A stretch of 64,000 bases of DNA from the NCBI GenBank assembly GCA_964247055.1, contig OZ176053.1, forward strand, positions 7,192,001 through 7,256,000, read 5' to 3'. Shown here one piece after another: positions 26,110 through 36,499 of this stretch. This DNA comes from Paragordius varius (taxonomy: Eukaryota > Nematomorpha). The translations under genes and the position numbers were made by a program. Position 1 is the stretch's first letter; each line of letters starts with the position of its first letter. The notes under the pieces are model-generated. The model did no database searches. It saw only the letters and a list, made by a program, of their open reading frames with translations, and was not told where the DNA came from.

Positions 26110-26335
26110 TGCCCGTATAAACTTATAGTTGCTCAATTCACATTATTGTTAGCCAATATGGTAATATAATAGCATATATAAAACGCTATAATTAAATCAA
26201 AAGTTGTAAGATAGGAAAAATTTGTAATTTCAACCATTTGTTCTTTTTTACCCATATTCTACCGTATTAGTAATAGGATAAGAATAATGTGAATTGGCCA
26301 ACATTAATGTGCCCACTGTGATTAAGGCAGTTGTT
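26110..26335. repeat. Dispersed MITE-like repeat with inverted ends
   Basis: The left end CTCAATTCACATTATTGTTAGCC and right end AATAATGTGAATTGGCCAACAT are inverted copies. The family is shared with 4950-5135 and 14070-14285. Confidence 0.55.
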
Positions 26336-26899
26336 AGTTTTCAATAGTTTCGATAAAATATTTCTGAAAGACCCGCATCTTAATTTGGCTATAAAGGAAA
26401 TACAACGTCATCTTTTATGATTGGCATGGGGGATAATATTTGCAGGTCCAGCTAATGTATCTGCATCCTTGTTTAAAAGATCATACACATATTGAAATTA
26501 TCTTGCTTTAATTTCTATAAGCTTGGTGATTATGTTTCCCTTTTCATTTTTAATTTGCTTTTCAATTTTAATGTCGCTTTTATTTAAGATATATTTTATT
26601 TTTTTAAAAACCGCTATACTTTTCTTTTAATATCGTTTTTTTTCAAAATCTTCGGCAATTTCACAAAATTTAAAATTAATATTTTAGTTTCCTTTGTAAC
26701 ATTATTTATCGCTTACACAATATCAAAAGTGAAAGTGAATTTATTATTCAAAATGTAAACTTATAAAACGATGGGTATCTTTTAGGAATATCGTATAGAG
26801 AAGAAAATTAGACAACAGAAAAAGGTCCATAAAATTGCTCTGAAAGAAGAATGTTGGTGTGAATACGATACGATGCTGTTTGTTCAAGTATTGAACTTA

Positions 26900-27570
26900 T
26901 TAAAATGTACTAACATCAAAGGAATGTAATAAATAAAAATTTTACATGTAATAAATGCAATAGTGGTATAAGAAATATACAAGCTCAAAGCGCGTCAGTA
27001 CAAATGATGAATCAATAATCTAAATGACCTAGAATAATAAAAGACCTGTTATATGTGGGACCAATTCAGCAATAATCACAAATGTGAAAAAAAAATTAGA
27101 TATCGCGTTAACCAAAGATGTGCTAAGCTTCACCGATTAACAATTTCAAAAAGTCCTTTCGCATAAAAGGTAAGATATAAAAGCGACAATTCGACCAGCA
27201 TTCCTATATGTAGTAAGACATGGGCAACCATACAGAAGATAAGTGCTTAGTAAATATGGCGAGAGAGTGAACAGTAACGCCAAAACTGCGAAATATGGAA
27301 ATATTATTATAGAATATGCTATCCCAAATACGTTTTGATGGTAACATTAAACGGCATGGCGAAAGTATAATTAAAATGCTAGAATTGAATCCTGAAAGAT
27401 AAAATATGAAAAGATGACCGCAAAAAAACTGAAAGAGATAAATAATTCACACAAAACTTTAGATATACATGAAATGACATACATGAACCGAGAAAAGTAC
27501 AGATAAGTTTTAGTAAATGATTATACATCAAATCGTTACTACAAAAAAATGGATGATGAAAATTAAAATT
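26900..27570 (+). mobile_element. LINE 3'-end relic (degenerate)
   Basis: Scattered plus-strand pieces resemble the C-terminal part of non-LTR reverse transcriptases: a RPAFLY...GQPYRR-like stretch around 27195-27240, then ERVNSNAKTAKYG, then MTYMNREKYR and VNDYTSNRYYKKMDDEN at about 27475-27565. Many stops and frame changes separate them. The clade is not assignable; the tail style is like RTE or related elements. Confidence 0.4.
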
Positions 27571-27791
27571 GAATAATAGTAAAACTCTCTACGGCCAAAA
27601 AGCAATGCGGCCTTACTTGAATTTTTGATGAGAATTCTCACAATAAAAAAATTTGGATGGTGTAAAATATATAATGCGATTATTTAACCTTATTCAATGT
27701 AATATATCCGATATATAATTGATTTGTGGATAAAACAGCTGTTTTAAAAGCTATTTGAACTTATCTTTTCTCTAACTACATTTATCTTATT

Positions 27792-29308
27792 CTACATCTT
27801 TTGCTCCCATTGGGCAAGCTGTGGAAAAAAAGCCACCCACACGCAAAAAATTTGATGAAAAATTAAAATTATTATAACTAACCTTCCTAAATATATCAAA
27901 ATAACTTATAATAAAAGTCAAAGTCACAGCCTTTAAATCAATAACAACCCGAATTATTATTTTCTGGCAAAATAGCATTTATTAATTAGTCATTTTGTTT
28001 GCTAATGAGATAAATATAAGAAATTTAAAATAGGGAAATTAAAATAAAGCTCTAAATCAGGGGTTACCAAAACAAATGGATTCATGGGCCGCATCATACA
28101 AACATATACGGATGATTTTATAAAAAATAATAGTTAACCAAATAAAGTAAGGATATTTGAATAATAATAAATGTTTATGAGTTAAGACACGTGAATATAA
28201 AAAAAAATAATATTTTTTAGCGATAAAGATTTCAGTTTTAGTATTAATTATTTGATTACGAAAATATTTGCTATACAGTTAAGATTTTATTACAAATTTG
28301 CGTAAGACGGACAAAAGGTCGCTGAGGGCCACGCCTGCTCTATATGAATCAAACTTTATGATGCAGTTATATAATTTGTTATAATTATTCATAATTTTTG
28401 ATTGAACCGCAACTATAGCGTATTATTTTAAAATTACATGATTTATAACTATTTTACATTTTTAAAATAAAAATTTAAATAAAATATGTTATATTACCAA
28501 TTCAACAGCTTGGCAAGGCAATAATCCATACTGTCCAATAAGCATATAATTTTCGCGATAGCCCAAACTCTTAATATGGCAACTTCCAAATCGTTCAATA
28601 AATTCTCTACTTTGATCACTAAGCCTAGAGTGTAGTTTAAAGATACATATCAAGATATTGGTAAATTAGTAAGTAGTTTTATTATAAATATAAATTAGTG
28701 AATTTATAATAAGCAACACTTCACTAAAAAATGAGAAATATAGGGATAAAATAAAACTTACTTTGCGGTGCATTCGTCATGGCATAATAAAAGTATAAAT
28801 TTGAATTTTTCGATTTTCTTTAAATATTTAAGTAGTTCGAAATCTACATATTATAATAATTTATTTTAACCAGAGGAGTAGGTGTCAAATTTTGTGACGT
28901 TTGTCATAATGTCTAAAAATATTAATGTAATAATACTTGCAAACTCTATAACATACATGCCTCTAGAAGCATTAGAATTAGATATATTAATCCTAAAAAT
29001 AAATTTATAAATAATTAACCTTTTATTATTAATGCAAATTAATGGTAAAATGTTAGCTTTATAACCGGATCGTATATGATAGAATATAGAGTCATTGCAA
29101 AGACTATAATTACAATTAGGACCGAAATTGTAATTATTATTAAGCGTTAAAGTTGGAATATGATTTTTGATTTCATGTTTCGCTAAAAATTATTAAGTTT
29201 CAAACTTTGTATCAAATAATAAAGCGTTAGACCCAAACAAAAAGATGTGATTATCCATTTGTTGCGCTTTGCTAAGAAAATTTCAAAACCAAAAATGCAA
29301 TTAACCAT
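27792..29308 (-). CDS. FAM3/ILEI-family type II membrane or secreted protein
   Basis: Exons are 29206-29308, 29020-29182, 28937-28992, 28871-28912, 28762-28843, 28498-28624 and 27792-27818; 199 residues. FAM3 proteins are secretory-pathway ILEI-fold proteins with cytokine-like or Golgi roles. Residues 18-34 form a hydrophobic signal-anchor (WIITSFCLGLTLYYLI). Exon 2 has the FAM3 pattern C-x3-C ... RSGYKANILPLIC. Then come RGMYVIEF, KFDTYSS, the helix FELLKYLKKI, FILLLCHDE, LSDQSREFIERFGS and LGYRENYMLIGQYG, aligning throughout with FAM3C. Four of the six introns are 23-27 nt, and every junction keeps frame. The last exon (LAQWEQKM, stop) is the weakest call. Its ATG lies 44 bp from GLRX5's on the opposite strand. 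It is a neighbour of, and shares the ILEI fold with, the POMGNT1-like gene, perhaps through an old tandem origin. Confidence 0.8.
28055..28345. repeat. hAT-like repeat in FAM3-like last intron
   Basis: It begins CAGGGGTTACCAAA with GGGCCGCAT shortly inside, and ends near GGGCCACGCCTGCTC. The style is that of hAT-derived short elements. Target duplication not established. Confidence 0.35.
28844..28870 (-). other. Ultra-short intron, 27 nt (FAM3-like intron 4)
   Basis: GTTAAAATA...ATATGTAG on the minus strand. Removal joins FDTYSS to DFELLKYL across a split Asp codon. Read-through meets a stop at the second codon. Confidence 0.75.
28913..28936 (-). other. Ultra-short intron, 24 nt (FAM3-like intron 3)
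   Basis: GTATTATTAC...TTTTTAG. It is a multiple of three without a stop, so retention would only add eight residues. Its removal gives the better ILEI alignment between RGMYVIEF and FDTY. Confidence 0.55.
28993..29019 (-). other. Ultra-short intron, 27 nt (FAM3-like intron 2)
   Basis: GTTAATTATT...ATTTTTAG, flanked by a split Arg codon. Removal joins INNK to INISNSNASRG in frame. Confidence 0.7.
29183..29205 (-). other. Ultra-short intron, 23 nt (FAM3-like intron 1)
   Basis: GTTTGAAAC...ATTTTTAG. Removal joins the signal-anchor exon to the ectodomain through a split Thr codon. Read-through stops within the intron. Confidence 0.75.
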
Positions 29309-29352
29309 CCACTTGGACCTTTGATAAATATTTCACATGATTACACTCTATA
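29309..29352. promoter_or_regulatory. Bidirectional promoter/5'-UTR, FAM3-like / GLRX5
   Basis: Just 44 bp separate the two divergent start codons. Either the promoters overlap the opposite gene's 5' region or the 5' UTRs are extremely short. Confidence 0.55.
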
Positions 29353-31576
29353 ATGTTTAAAATAACCAACCATGTGTTGGCAAATTTCGGGCGAATAAGA
29401 TTTTTAACCACAACAGTGCAAAATGTTAAGGATCTCATAGAAAAATCCCCTCAAAAAGTTGTCGTTTTTATGAAAGGTCACAAAGATGCTCCAAAATGCG
29501 GTTTTAGTAATGCCGTCGTAAAAATTTTGGAGATGCATGGAGTGGATTTCCAGGATGTAGATGTTTTGGAAGATGAAACTCTCAGAAACGGTAATTATAT
29601 AGTGATGATGTAATCTAATCTTATAATTTTTTAAGTCACTGTTTATTATATTTGTTCAAAAAAATAAGTGGTTGCCGCTTTCTAAGACGGAAAGATTGGT
29701 GTTTTAATTATATTTATTTTTACTATTTATATATAATTTATAATTATCGGGATCATTATTAATTTATTTATACTATTTTTAAAAATTTCTTATTCACCCT
29801 TAAATATATTAGCTTTAATCTTGCTAAACCCATTTGCATCATTTTATTAAAATTGCCCTTTTAATTTGTTACTCGTGTTCGCTTATGAAATTTTTTCTTT
29901 CATAGAATTTTAATTGCCACTTTATAACCCAATAATTCTATATTTCAATATAACAATTATAAGCATTTTCTTCTAATTAATATAAAACAAGATTGGCAAA
30001 TGATATATGAAAATTAAATTATTCCAAATAAAAATTTTTTATAAAAAATTATAAATTTACAGGCGGTTTTTATAAGATTCCGCGAATTACCGTAAAATCA
30101 CTCTTGCTATATACATTTCGACTTCAAATAAAAAAAAACTTTTTGTTTTTACTTTAGCTCATTGTTAAATAAATTTTGTTTATAATAATTTATTGATATA
30201 TAATGAATAAAGGATATATATTGTATAGTAACGTTACCTTAGTTTTTTTTAAAAATATTCGTTACAAAAGTTTAGTTAATAAGATTGCTCCCTTTTTTAA
30301 AACAGTTCAATATTTATGTTACAGTCATGTAGACTTTATTTTATCAAATATTTACTTTTTTTCATTAAATGGGTATAAACATTTGGTAAAGAATAGAAAA
30401 ACAAACTATGGTATTAACCATATCATAATCATTAAAAGAGTAAAAGAAGTGTTGGGGAAGGGCGTCGGAAATCTTTGGTAAAAATGGAAATACACTAATT
30501 ACTAACCCTTCACTTAAAATTATTGTATAAAAGGGTTAGGAAAGTCGTAATTTTTATCTCATTTTTAATTTTTTTTTGTTAAGATATGGGAACGATTTTA
30601 AAAGGGATATTCACGATAGATGCTATATTAAATAATCAATTTGATCCGATTTCGTTAGGATGGATATCCTATTAAATAAATCATAATAAACCTATACATA
30701 AAAATCTGTATTTAAGTGGTTAATTTGTTTTGTTTAACACTTGGATACAACACATTCATTTTTAAGCTATAACCGAAAGGTAAAAATTTAGTCAACGTGA
30801 CATGTGTGCAATGCTAAAATTGAAAAATAATACAAAATAAATCGCTTTTTCCATTTCTAGCAATGTTAGATGTGATTTAAATAAAAAATTAGCTTTAATT
30901 TTACCCTTAACACTAAATGAAGACGACATTTTGCAAATATTTGGTAAAATAAAAATGGCGTCGAACTAGTTTGACATAAACCTTTTTTTAAAACAAAATT
31001 TTATTTAGATATTTTGGCATTATATAATTTTTATTAGGAAAGAAGCATATGGGACCGTTTCTCTAGTTTTTTAAAAATCCTAACTCAAATTTAGTCTGGG
31101 GTATATTTAGATACCCCAATTTGAATCTAGGTGTTAAATAAAAATTTATCAAAAAAAATTAATGTATAAAATTTTGCTAAAAAATTAACAAAAATATTAC
31201 CGTTCTCCTTTAACAATATTTTAATATTTTCATTTTTTACCAAAGATTTCCGACGCCCTTTCCCAACACTTCTTTTACTCTTTTAATGAATATGATATGG
31301 TTAATACCATAGAGCTCTTGTTTTTCTATTCTTTACCAAATATTTATACCCATTTAAGAAAATAAAGTAAATTTGATAAAATAAAGTCTACATGACTGTA
31401 TATAATATTTAGCCATAAAGGAGTACTCCAATTGGCCTACAATCCCACAAGTGTATATTAACAAAGAATTTTATGGTGGATGTGACATACTAATGCAAAT
31501 GCATAAAAACGGGGAATTAGTCAAAGAATTAAAGAAAAACGGAATCATATCACAATTATCTGATGATGTAGCTTAA
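29353..31576 (+). CDS. GLRX5: Mitochondrial monothiol glutaredoxin 5
   Basis: Exons 29353-29590 and 31413-31576 give 133 residues. GLRX5 binds and transfers [2Fe-2S] clusters in mitochondria. A basic presequence ([18 protein letters not shown]) precedes the fold. Visible motifs are [21 protein letters not shown] with the monothiol CGFS site, [31 protein letters not shown] (the WP-TIP-QV and GGCD glutathione/cluster-binding motifs) and the terminal helix [13 protein letters not shown]. The single 1.8-kb intron is filled by a long inverted-repeat element that itself contains a MITE, reaching almost to the acceptor. Assignment is very sure. Confidence 0.95.
30312..31402. mobile_element. Foldback DNA element with ~180-bp inverted termini
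   Basis: The left terminus (TACAGTCATGTAGAC...GGTAAAGAATAGAAAAAC...GGGCGTCGGAAATCTTTGG) recurs inverted at the right (CCAAAGATTTCCGACGCCC...GTTTTTCTATTCTTTACC...GTCTACATGACTGTA). It sits in the GLRX5 intron and ends about 10 bp before exon 2. A TTAA-flanked MITE (30734-31137) is nested in its middle. A shorter relative is at 22395-22625. Confidence 0.75.
30734..31137. mobile_element. TTAA-flanked MITE, copy A
   Basis: It starts TTAACACTTGGATAC and ends ATACCCCAATTTGAATC...GTGTTAA. About 400 bp, shorter than the other copies. TTAA at both edges suggests piggyBac-type insertion; this is inference from the target site only. Confidence 0.7.
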
Positions 31577-32603
31577 AGGTTGTAAAGATCTTTGGATGAT
31601 CACTTCTTAAATTTTAGATTTAGCACATATTATTAAATTATATATAGATATAATAAATTTCAAATGCAATGATTGTTTAAAATATTTTAATAAATATGCA
31701 CCTTCCAATTATTGTTTGAGACAAATTAAGTTATTCAATGGAACGATTGCCTTAAATTAATATTTAATTTACCATAATTTTTTTACCATTACTTATTTAT
31801 CTCATGTAATTTTGGCATTCTTTAGGTTAAAATAAGATTTTAAATTGTGGAAGAAAACAGGTTAAATAATGGTATAATACTTAACATTATAAAGGTATTG
31901 TAAACATCAAATGCATATAAATTTATATTATACCACAAAATTTTTGAATATCTAAAATTTTCAATTATTATTGAACATTAATAAAGAAAACACTCAGTAT
32001 AGCCTCATTTTAAAATAATATGGTTAACAGATATAGAAATCATCGCATGAGCTTCTGTAATATATTATATACTAAAAGTTATTTTTACAAGCTTGTAGAA
32101 TTTAAGCTCTGTTTACACCTTTTACTGAATTTTTGATTGCAAGGAAGATTTTAAAATAATATAAACTAAAAAACCCATAATACCTAAAACATCTAATAAT
32201 CAATTAACTACCACAAATATAGTAATACATACCTCCAAAAAATAATATTTTAAATTTTTTTTAAATTAGAATTTAATATAGTTTATTATTATAAATTTTG
32301 AAGAAAGTTTTGTAATAATTTTAAACGTAAGTTTTATCCTGTCTTTTTTTTTAAAAAAATTTAAGTGGTTTGTCGCAGGGTTTTGCATTTACTCATTTTT
32401 GGTGTCTTACAGCCGAATATGTTGGGAAGCTTATTATTCATTAAAAAATTTTCCCAAGACATGCAGATATTGATCTATCTAATATCAATTATAGCCATTG
32501 CTTATGTTAATAACATGTTAGATTCAATATTTATTTTTTATATATTTTTATTATAGTATTTGAATTAATGTCGATGCGATTTATGTTTATGGTGTTTGTG
32601 TTT
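31577..32603. other. Gap between GLRX5 and RBMX2 3' ends
   Basis: Convergent 3' flanks. AT-rich, no gene or repeat recognised. Immediately next to the RBMX2 stop on the minus strand, in-frame codons for a Lys/His-rich stretch continue (about 32567-32603), noted under findings. Confidence 0.5.
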
Positions 32604-33357
32604 CTATTGTTTATTATGGCTTGGTGATGTGGATTCTCGTTTGATCTTGAGAGTATTGTGTAAATCTGTCATATTGAAATAAGTGTAAAAATGAATTTAT
32701 GAACGTAATGGTTAATAAAATAACTTATGATCAACCTTTTTTATATAACTTTTCATCTTGAATCGGGCTAATTTCTTTTTTTATTTTTCGCTTTTCCATA
32801 TGACTTTTATTTTTCATTTCCATTACCGAGGAATTAGGGCCTACGCCTTCTTTTCTCAGCGTCGAAGTTATAATATCTTCATCTTCTACCTCTTTGGGTG
32901 TTCTGTAATCCGATACATGATCAACTCTAATAACTCGATTTAGGAGCTATAGTATATATATATGAAATTATAATTGGAAATAAATTAATATAAAAGTGCT
33001 ATACTAACTTTAATTCCATTAAAATTATCCACAGCAAGTATAGTACTACGCTGATCTTCATAACATAAAAATGCAAAACCTTTGCTTTTACCCGTAACTT
33101 TATCGCGATTTAAATTAATATCTACGATTTCTCCAAATCTTAAGATAAAAAAGTAAATACTGGGAGAAAACACATATAATATCCCCTTCGGTCAAATCAT
33201 ACGGCAAGCCGCCAATAAAAATGTAAGCGCTATCTTTATATTGTTGATGCCACGATTTATCTATACTGACACCTAATTGCTCTTCAATCTCATTCAATCG
33301 CGTTATATTTTTTACATTGCTATATTTTAAAATTAAGCCTTACGTTAGAGGGTTCAT
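32604..33357 (-). CDS. RBMX2: RNA-binding motif protein X-linked 2 (RES-complex RRM protein)
   Basis: Exons 33344-33357, 33161-33319, 33009-33138, 32736-32946 and 32604-32665. RBMX2/Ist3 is a spliceosomal RRM protein of the RES complex. The N-terminus [22 protein letters not shown] aligns position by position with human MNPLTKVKLINELNE. RNP2 is [15 protein letters not shown], and RNP1 is [23 protein letters not shown], then [14 protein letters not shown]. Introns 1 and 2 are 24 and 22 nt. The last junction is less certain: without it the protein ends KLYKKG at a stop at 32731-32733; with it, at 32604. At about 192 residues it is shorter than human RBMX2. A MITE fragment lies just upstream. 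Confidence 0.9.
33139..33160 (-). other. Ultra-short intron, 22 nt (RBMX2 intron 2)
   Basis: GTATTTACTT...ATCTTAAG. Its removal restores [14 protein letters not shown], one of the most conserved stretches of the RRM. Read-through shifts the frame. Confidence 0.9.
33320..33343 (-). other. Ultra-short intron, 24 nt (RBMX2 intron 1)
   Basis: GTAAGGCTT...AATATAG. Exon 1 is only 14 nt of coding sequence. Removal restores MNPLTNVK through a split Thr codon, matching orthologues exactly. Confidence 0.9.
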
Positions 33358-33406
33358 TCATGTAAATATAAACAAATTTACAATTTGGATAGAACATATT
33401 CGTTTC

Positions 33407-33530
33407 ACTTCGATTCAAATTGGGGTATTTAGGTACCCCAGGCCTGTTAAAAATGAAATACTTTAAAAATATAGAATAATTTGTAAACATGGCAAAAGTT
33501 TTCGCTAATATAACATAATGAACCAAAATT
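33407..33530. repeat. Fragment of the TTAA MITE upstream of RBMX2
   Basis: Contains CTTCGATTCAAATTGGGGTATTTAGGTACCCCAGGCCTG and the internal ACATGGCAAAAGTTTT piece of the MITE family. It begins about 50 bp upstream of the RBMX2 start codon, so it may form part of the promoter. Confidence 0.6.
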
Positions 33531-34774
33531 ATTTAAATCTTGATGTTTGGCAAGTAATTTATGGATCTTTTTTATAACTTATATAACAAAATAAGTTACA
33601 GTTGAATGGTTAACACATTATTTCCTTTTAGAGAAGTTGTATTTTACGTACATTTAAAAAGTATCCATGTTCAAATATAAAATTACCCATTCACTGGTTT
33701 CATATTGTATTAAAAATATTTTTAATATTAGAAATTGAAACAAACTCATCATCTTAAAGCTTCGTCCATGTTGCATTGTTTAAACAGATACTGGCAAATA
33801 TTTTTGGCTAGAAATCAAATAGCATTACATAAATTAGCATTTTTCTAACTAAACATCACTTCATGAACTTTTCATCCTTTTGTCCTATTGACATGTTAGG
33901 GTATCTTTAAATAAAGCCGTTGTTAATAAACTGCTGTTTTGAAAAATTGTTATATTGTTCTCATGTAATAGAAGAAAAGATTATATTTGAAGTTTGTGGC
34001 TTCTAGAGTCTGTAATTGGGACACTCTAGGATTTAGACAAACGATATCAAATTCAAATATTAAGCTTTTGCTGGTAAATTATGCCTGAACGCTTTTTAAA
34101 GTTAATAATATATTTTTAACCATAATATTCAGTTATCTACCTGTTGCATTAGCTATAAAGAAAACGAGCGGCAAAATAGTAATGATGATTCGTTACAATT
34201 TTAATTGTTAAAAAAATTTCTTTTAAGATATTTAAATATAAAATCGATTATATAAGTATTCCAATAGGTCGTGGGGTGTAAATATTACAAATTTCACAGC
34301 AAATTTTAAATAGTTTAACTTAATTAAAAAAATAAACGTCGAAGTATAGTGTCTTTTCTTAATTATGTTCTTAGATCAATAATAATATATAATCAATACT
34401 CACTTTAGTGGGAGACTTTTTAGTAAACTTCAATTTTGCATATATGAAATTATTTGATTAAAAGTGTTTCTATTGGCTCAAGAATGCTCTTTTCAAGAAA
34501 GATTGTACCAAGATTTATATGGAGCTTTTAGTTTTGCACTTGCGATCTATGTAAAAAAAGTTATAGCCCTTTTTCGGTAATATCAAAAAGTTTTGGGCCG
34601 CTAAGGTTTTAAAATTTGGTTCGGATTTAAGTAAGTTAGTTCGATGCAAAATTGCAATGTCTTAAAATTCTCAATTTGTATTAGATTATAGTATCAAAAA
34701 AAATATTTTAATAAATGCATATTTAGCTTTAAAATTAAGCAATATTTTTCTAAAACATTCATGGTTGGCAGCGT

Positions 34775-36232
34775 GGAAGGAACAGTAAAAAAACACTATA
34801 TAATACTGCTGAAAATTTCACCTTAAAATTTTGATTTAAATATTTTTTTGATTTAAAATTTGAGTAGTTAAAAAAAATATATATTTAATTTAACACCTCG
34901 ATTCAAATTGGGGTATCTAAATACCCCAGACTAAATTTAAATTAATATTATTAAAAAACTACTGAAGGAAACGGTCCCAATTTAATTTATGCTTTTATCC
35001 TGATAAAAATTTTATAAATATGCCAAAATATCAATTTTGTTTTAAAAAAAAGTTCCATCTCAAACTACTTAAACGCCATTTTTATTTTACAAAATTTCTG
35101 CAAAATATCGTCTTCATTTAATTTTAAGGGTAAAACTAAAGCTAATTTTTTATGTAAATTACATCTAACATCGATAGAAATAGAAAAAGCGGTTTATTTT
35201 GTATTATTTTTCAATTTTACAATTTGACACATGTCACGTTGACGAAATTTTTGCCTTTCGGTTTTAGCTTAAAATAAGGAATATCAAGTATTTTTGAATA
35301 AAATTTTTTATATATATCGATTTATTAATGTTATATAAGTGCAAAATTTTGCCATGGTTTCGATTCCTTCCATACTTTTTAAAGTATTTGATTTTAAACA
35401 GGCGGTATCCAACTACCCCAATTTGAATCGAAAGACTAAAAGGAGTGTGTTTTCAGCAACATCGATATATTGGTTTTTATATCATTGCATATGTTTTCAC
35501 ATCAAAATACCATAAAATCGAGTTCAACAGATTTCGCTAAAATTTGAATTTTAAACCAATGTTTTTAAAAATTTTTATGATACCTATATTGACAATTGTT
35601 ATTGTATATCTCGGCACTTTTGCTGTTATTTTATAAAATAGCAGCCCAATTACGTGGTCCAAAAAGTTAAACTATTGACAACCCACATCTAAGAATAAGA
35701 AAATACTAGGGTGTTTAATGGTGCTTTAGTTAAGTACGATCGAATAATACCTTTTTTCCCTTTTATAGTAAGGAACAGTAAAAAACACTATATATAAGCA
35801 GATACTGATAAAAATTTCACCTTAAAATTTTGATTTAAATATTTTTTCTATTTAAAATTTGAGTAGTTTAAAAAAAATATATATTTAATTGAAATGATAA
35901 TCGATTATTGAAAGATAGAATTCAGCAACATCGATATATTGGTTTTTATATCATTGTATATGTTTTCACATCAAAATACCATAAAATCGAGTTCAACAGA
36001 TTTCGCTAAAATTTGAATTTTAAACCAATGTTTTTAAAATTTTTTATGATACCTATATTGACAATTGTTATTGCATATCTCGGCACTTTTGCTGTTATTT
36101 TATAAAATAGCAGCCCAATTACGTGGTCCAAAAAGTTAAACTATTGACAACCCACATCTAATAAGAAAATACTAGGGTGTATAATGGTGCTTTAGTTAAG
36201 TACAATCGAATAGAACCTTTTTTCCCTTTTAT
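34775..36232 (+). repeat. Tandem duplication, ~463-bp unit, first copy split by a MITE
   Basis: Copy 1 is 34775-34890 plus 35450-35769; copy 2 is 35770-36232 and uninterrupted. Shared landmarks are AAGGAACAGTAAAAA...TTTGAGTAGTT and TCAGCAACATCGATATATTGG...CAGCCCAATTACGTGGTCC. Copy 1 contains MITE copy B at the internal position, so copy 2 serves as a nearly empty-site allele. Confidence 0.8.
34890..35450. mobile_element. TTAA MITE, copy B
   Basis: Begins TTAACACCTCGATTCAAATTGGGG with the palindromic GGGGTATCTAAATACCCC. Its right end lacks the usual TTAA terminus. It interrupts copy 1 of the 463-bp tandem duplication. Confidence 0.75.
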
Positions 36233-36499
36233 GGTAATGGCTCAATATCAAAAATTCGCAAAATTAAGCATACATTTAATAAATAAAATTATTTTTTAGC
36301 AAAAAGTAGATGCTTAATTTCAAAAAAGTAGTTATTAAAATTTATATTTGGAAAGCTATAATATTTTAACACATTTTTTATATGCTTCAAAAATTAGCTT
36401 TTCGAGTCCCTAAAAGCGGGATTAAAAGATAACTTTTATTTTCTATAATCTCACATCAAAATAAATTTTCGAAAAAAATCATTTGTTTTAAATATCACT

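Larger units (their letters stand above)
26007..27791. other. Gap between POMGNT1-like and FAM3-like genes
   Basis: No host exon can be assigned with confidence. It contains the dispersed repeat at 26110-26335 and a LINE relic at about 26900-27570. Short open hydrophobic stretches just above 26006 could hold an extra 5' exon of the POMGNT1-like gene. Confidence 0.4.
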
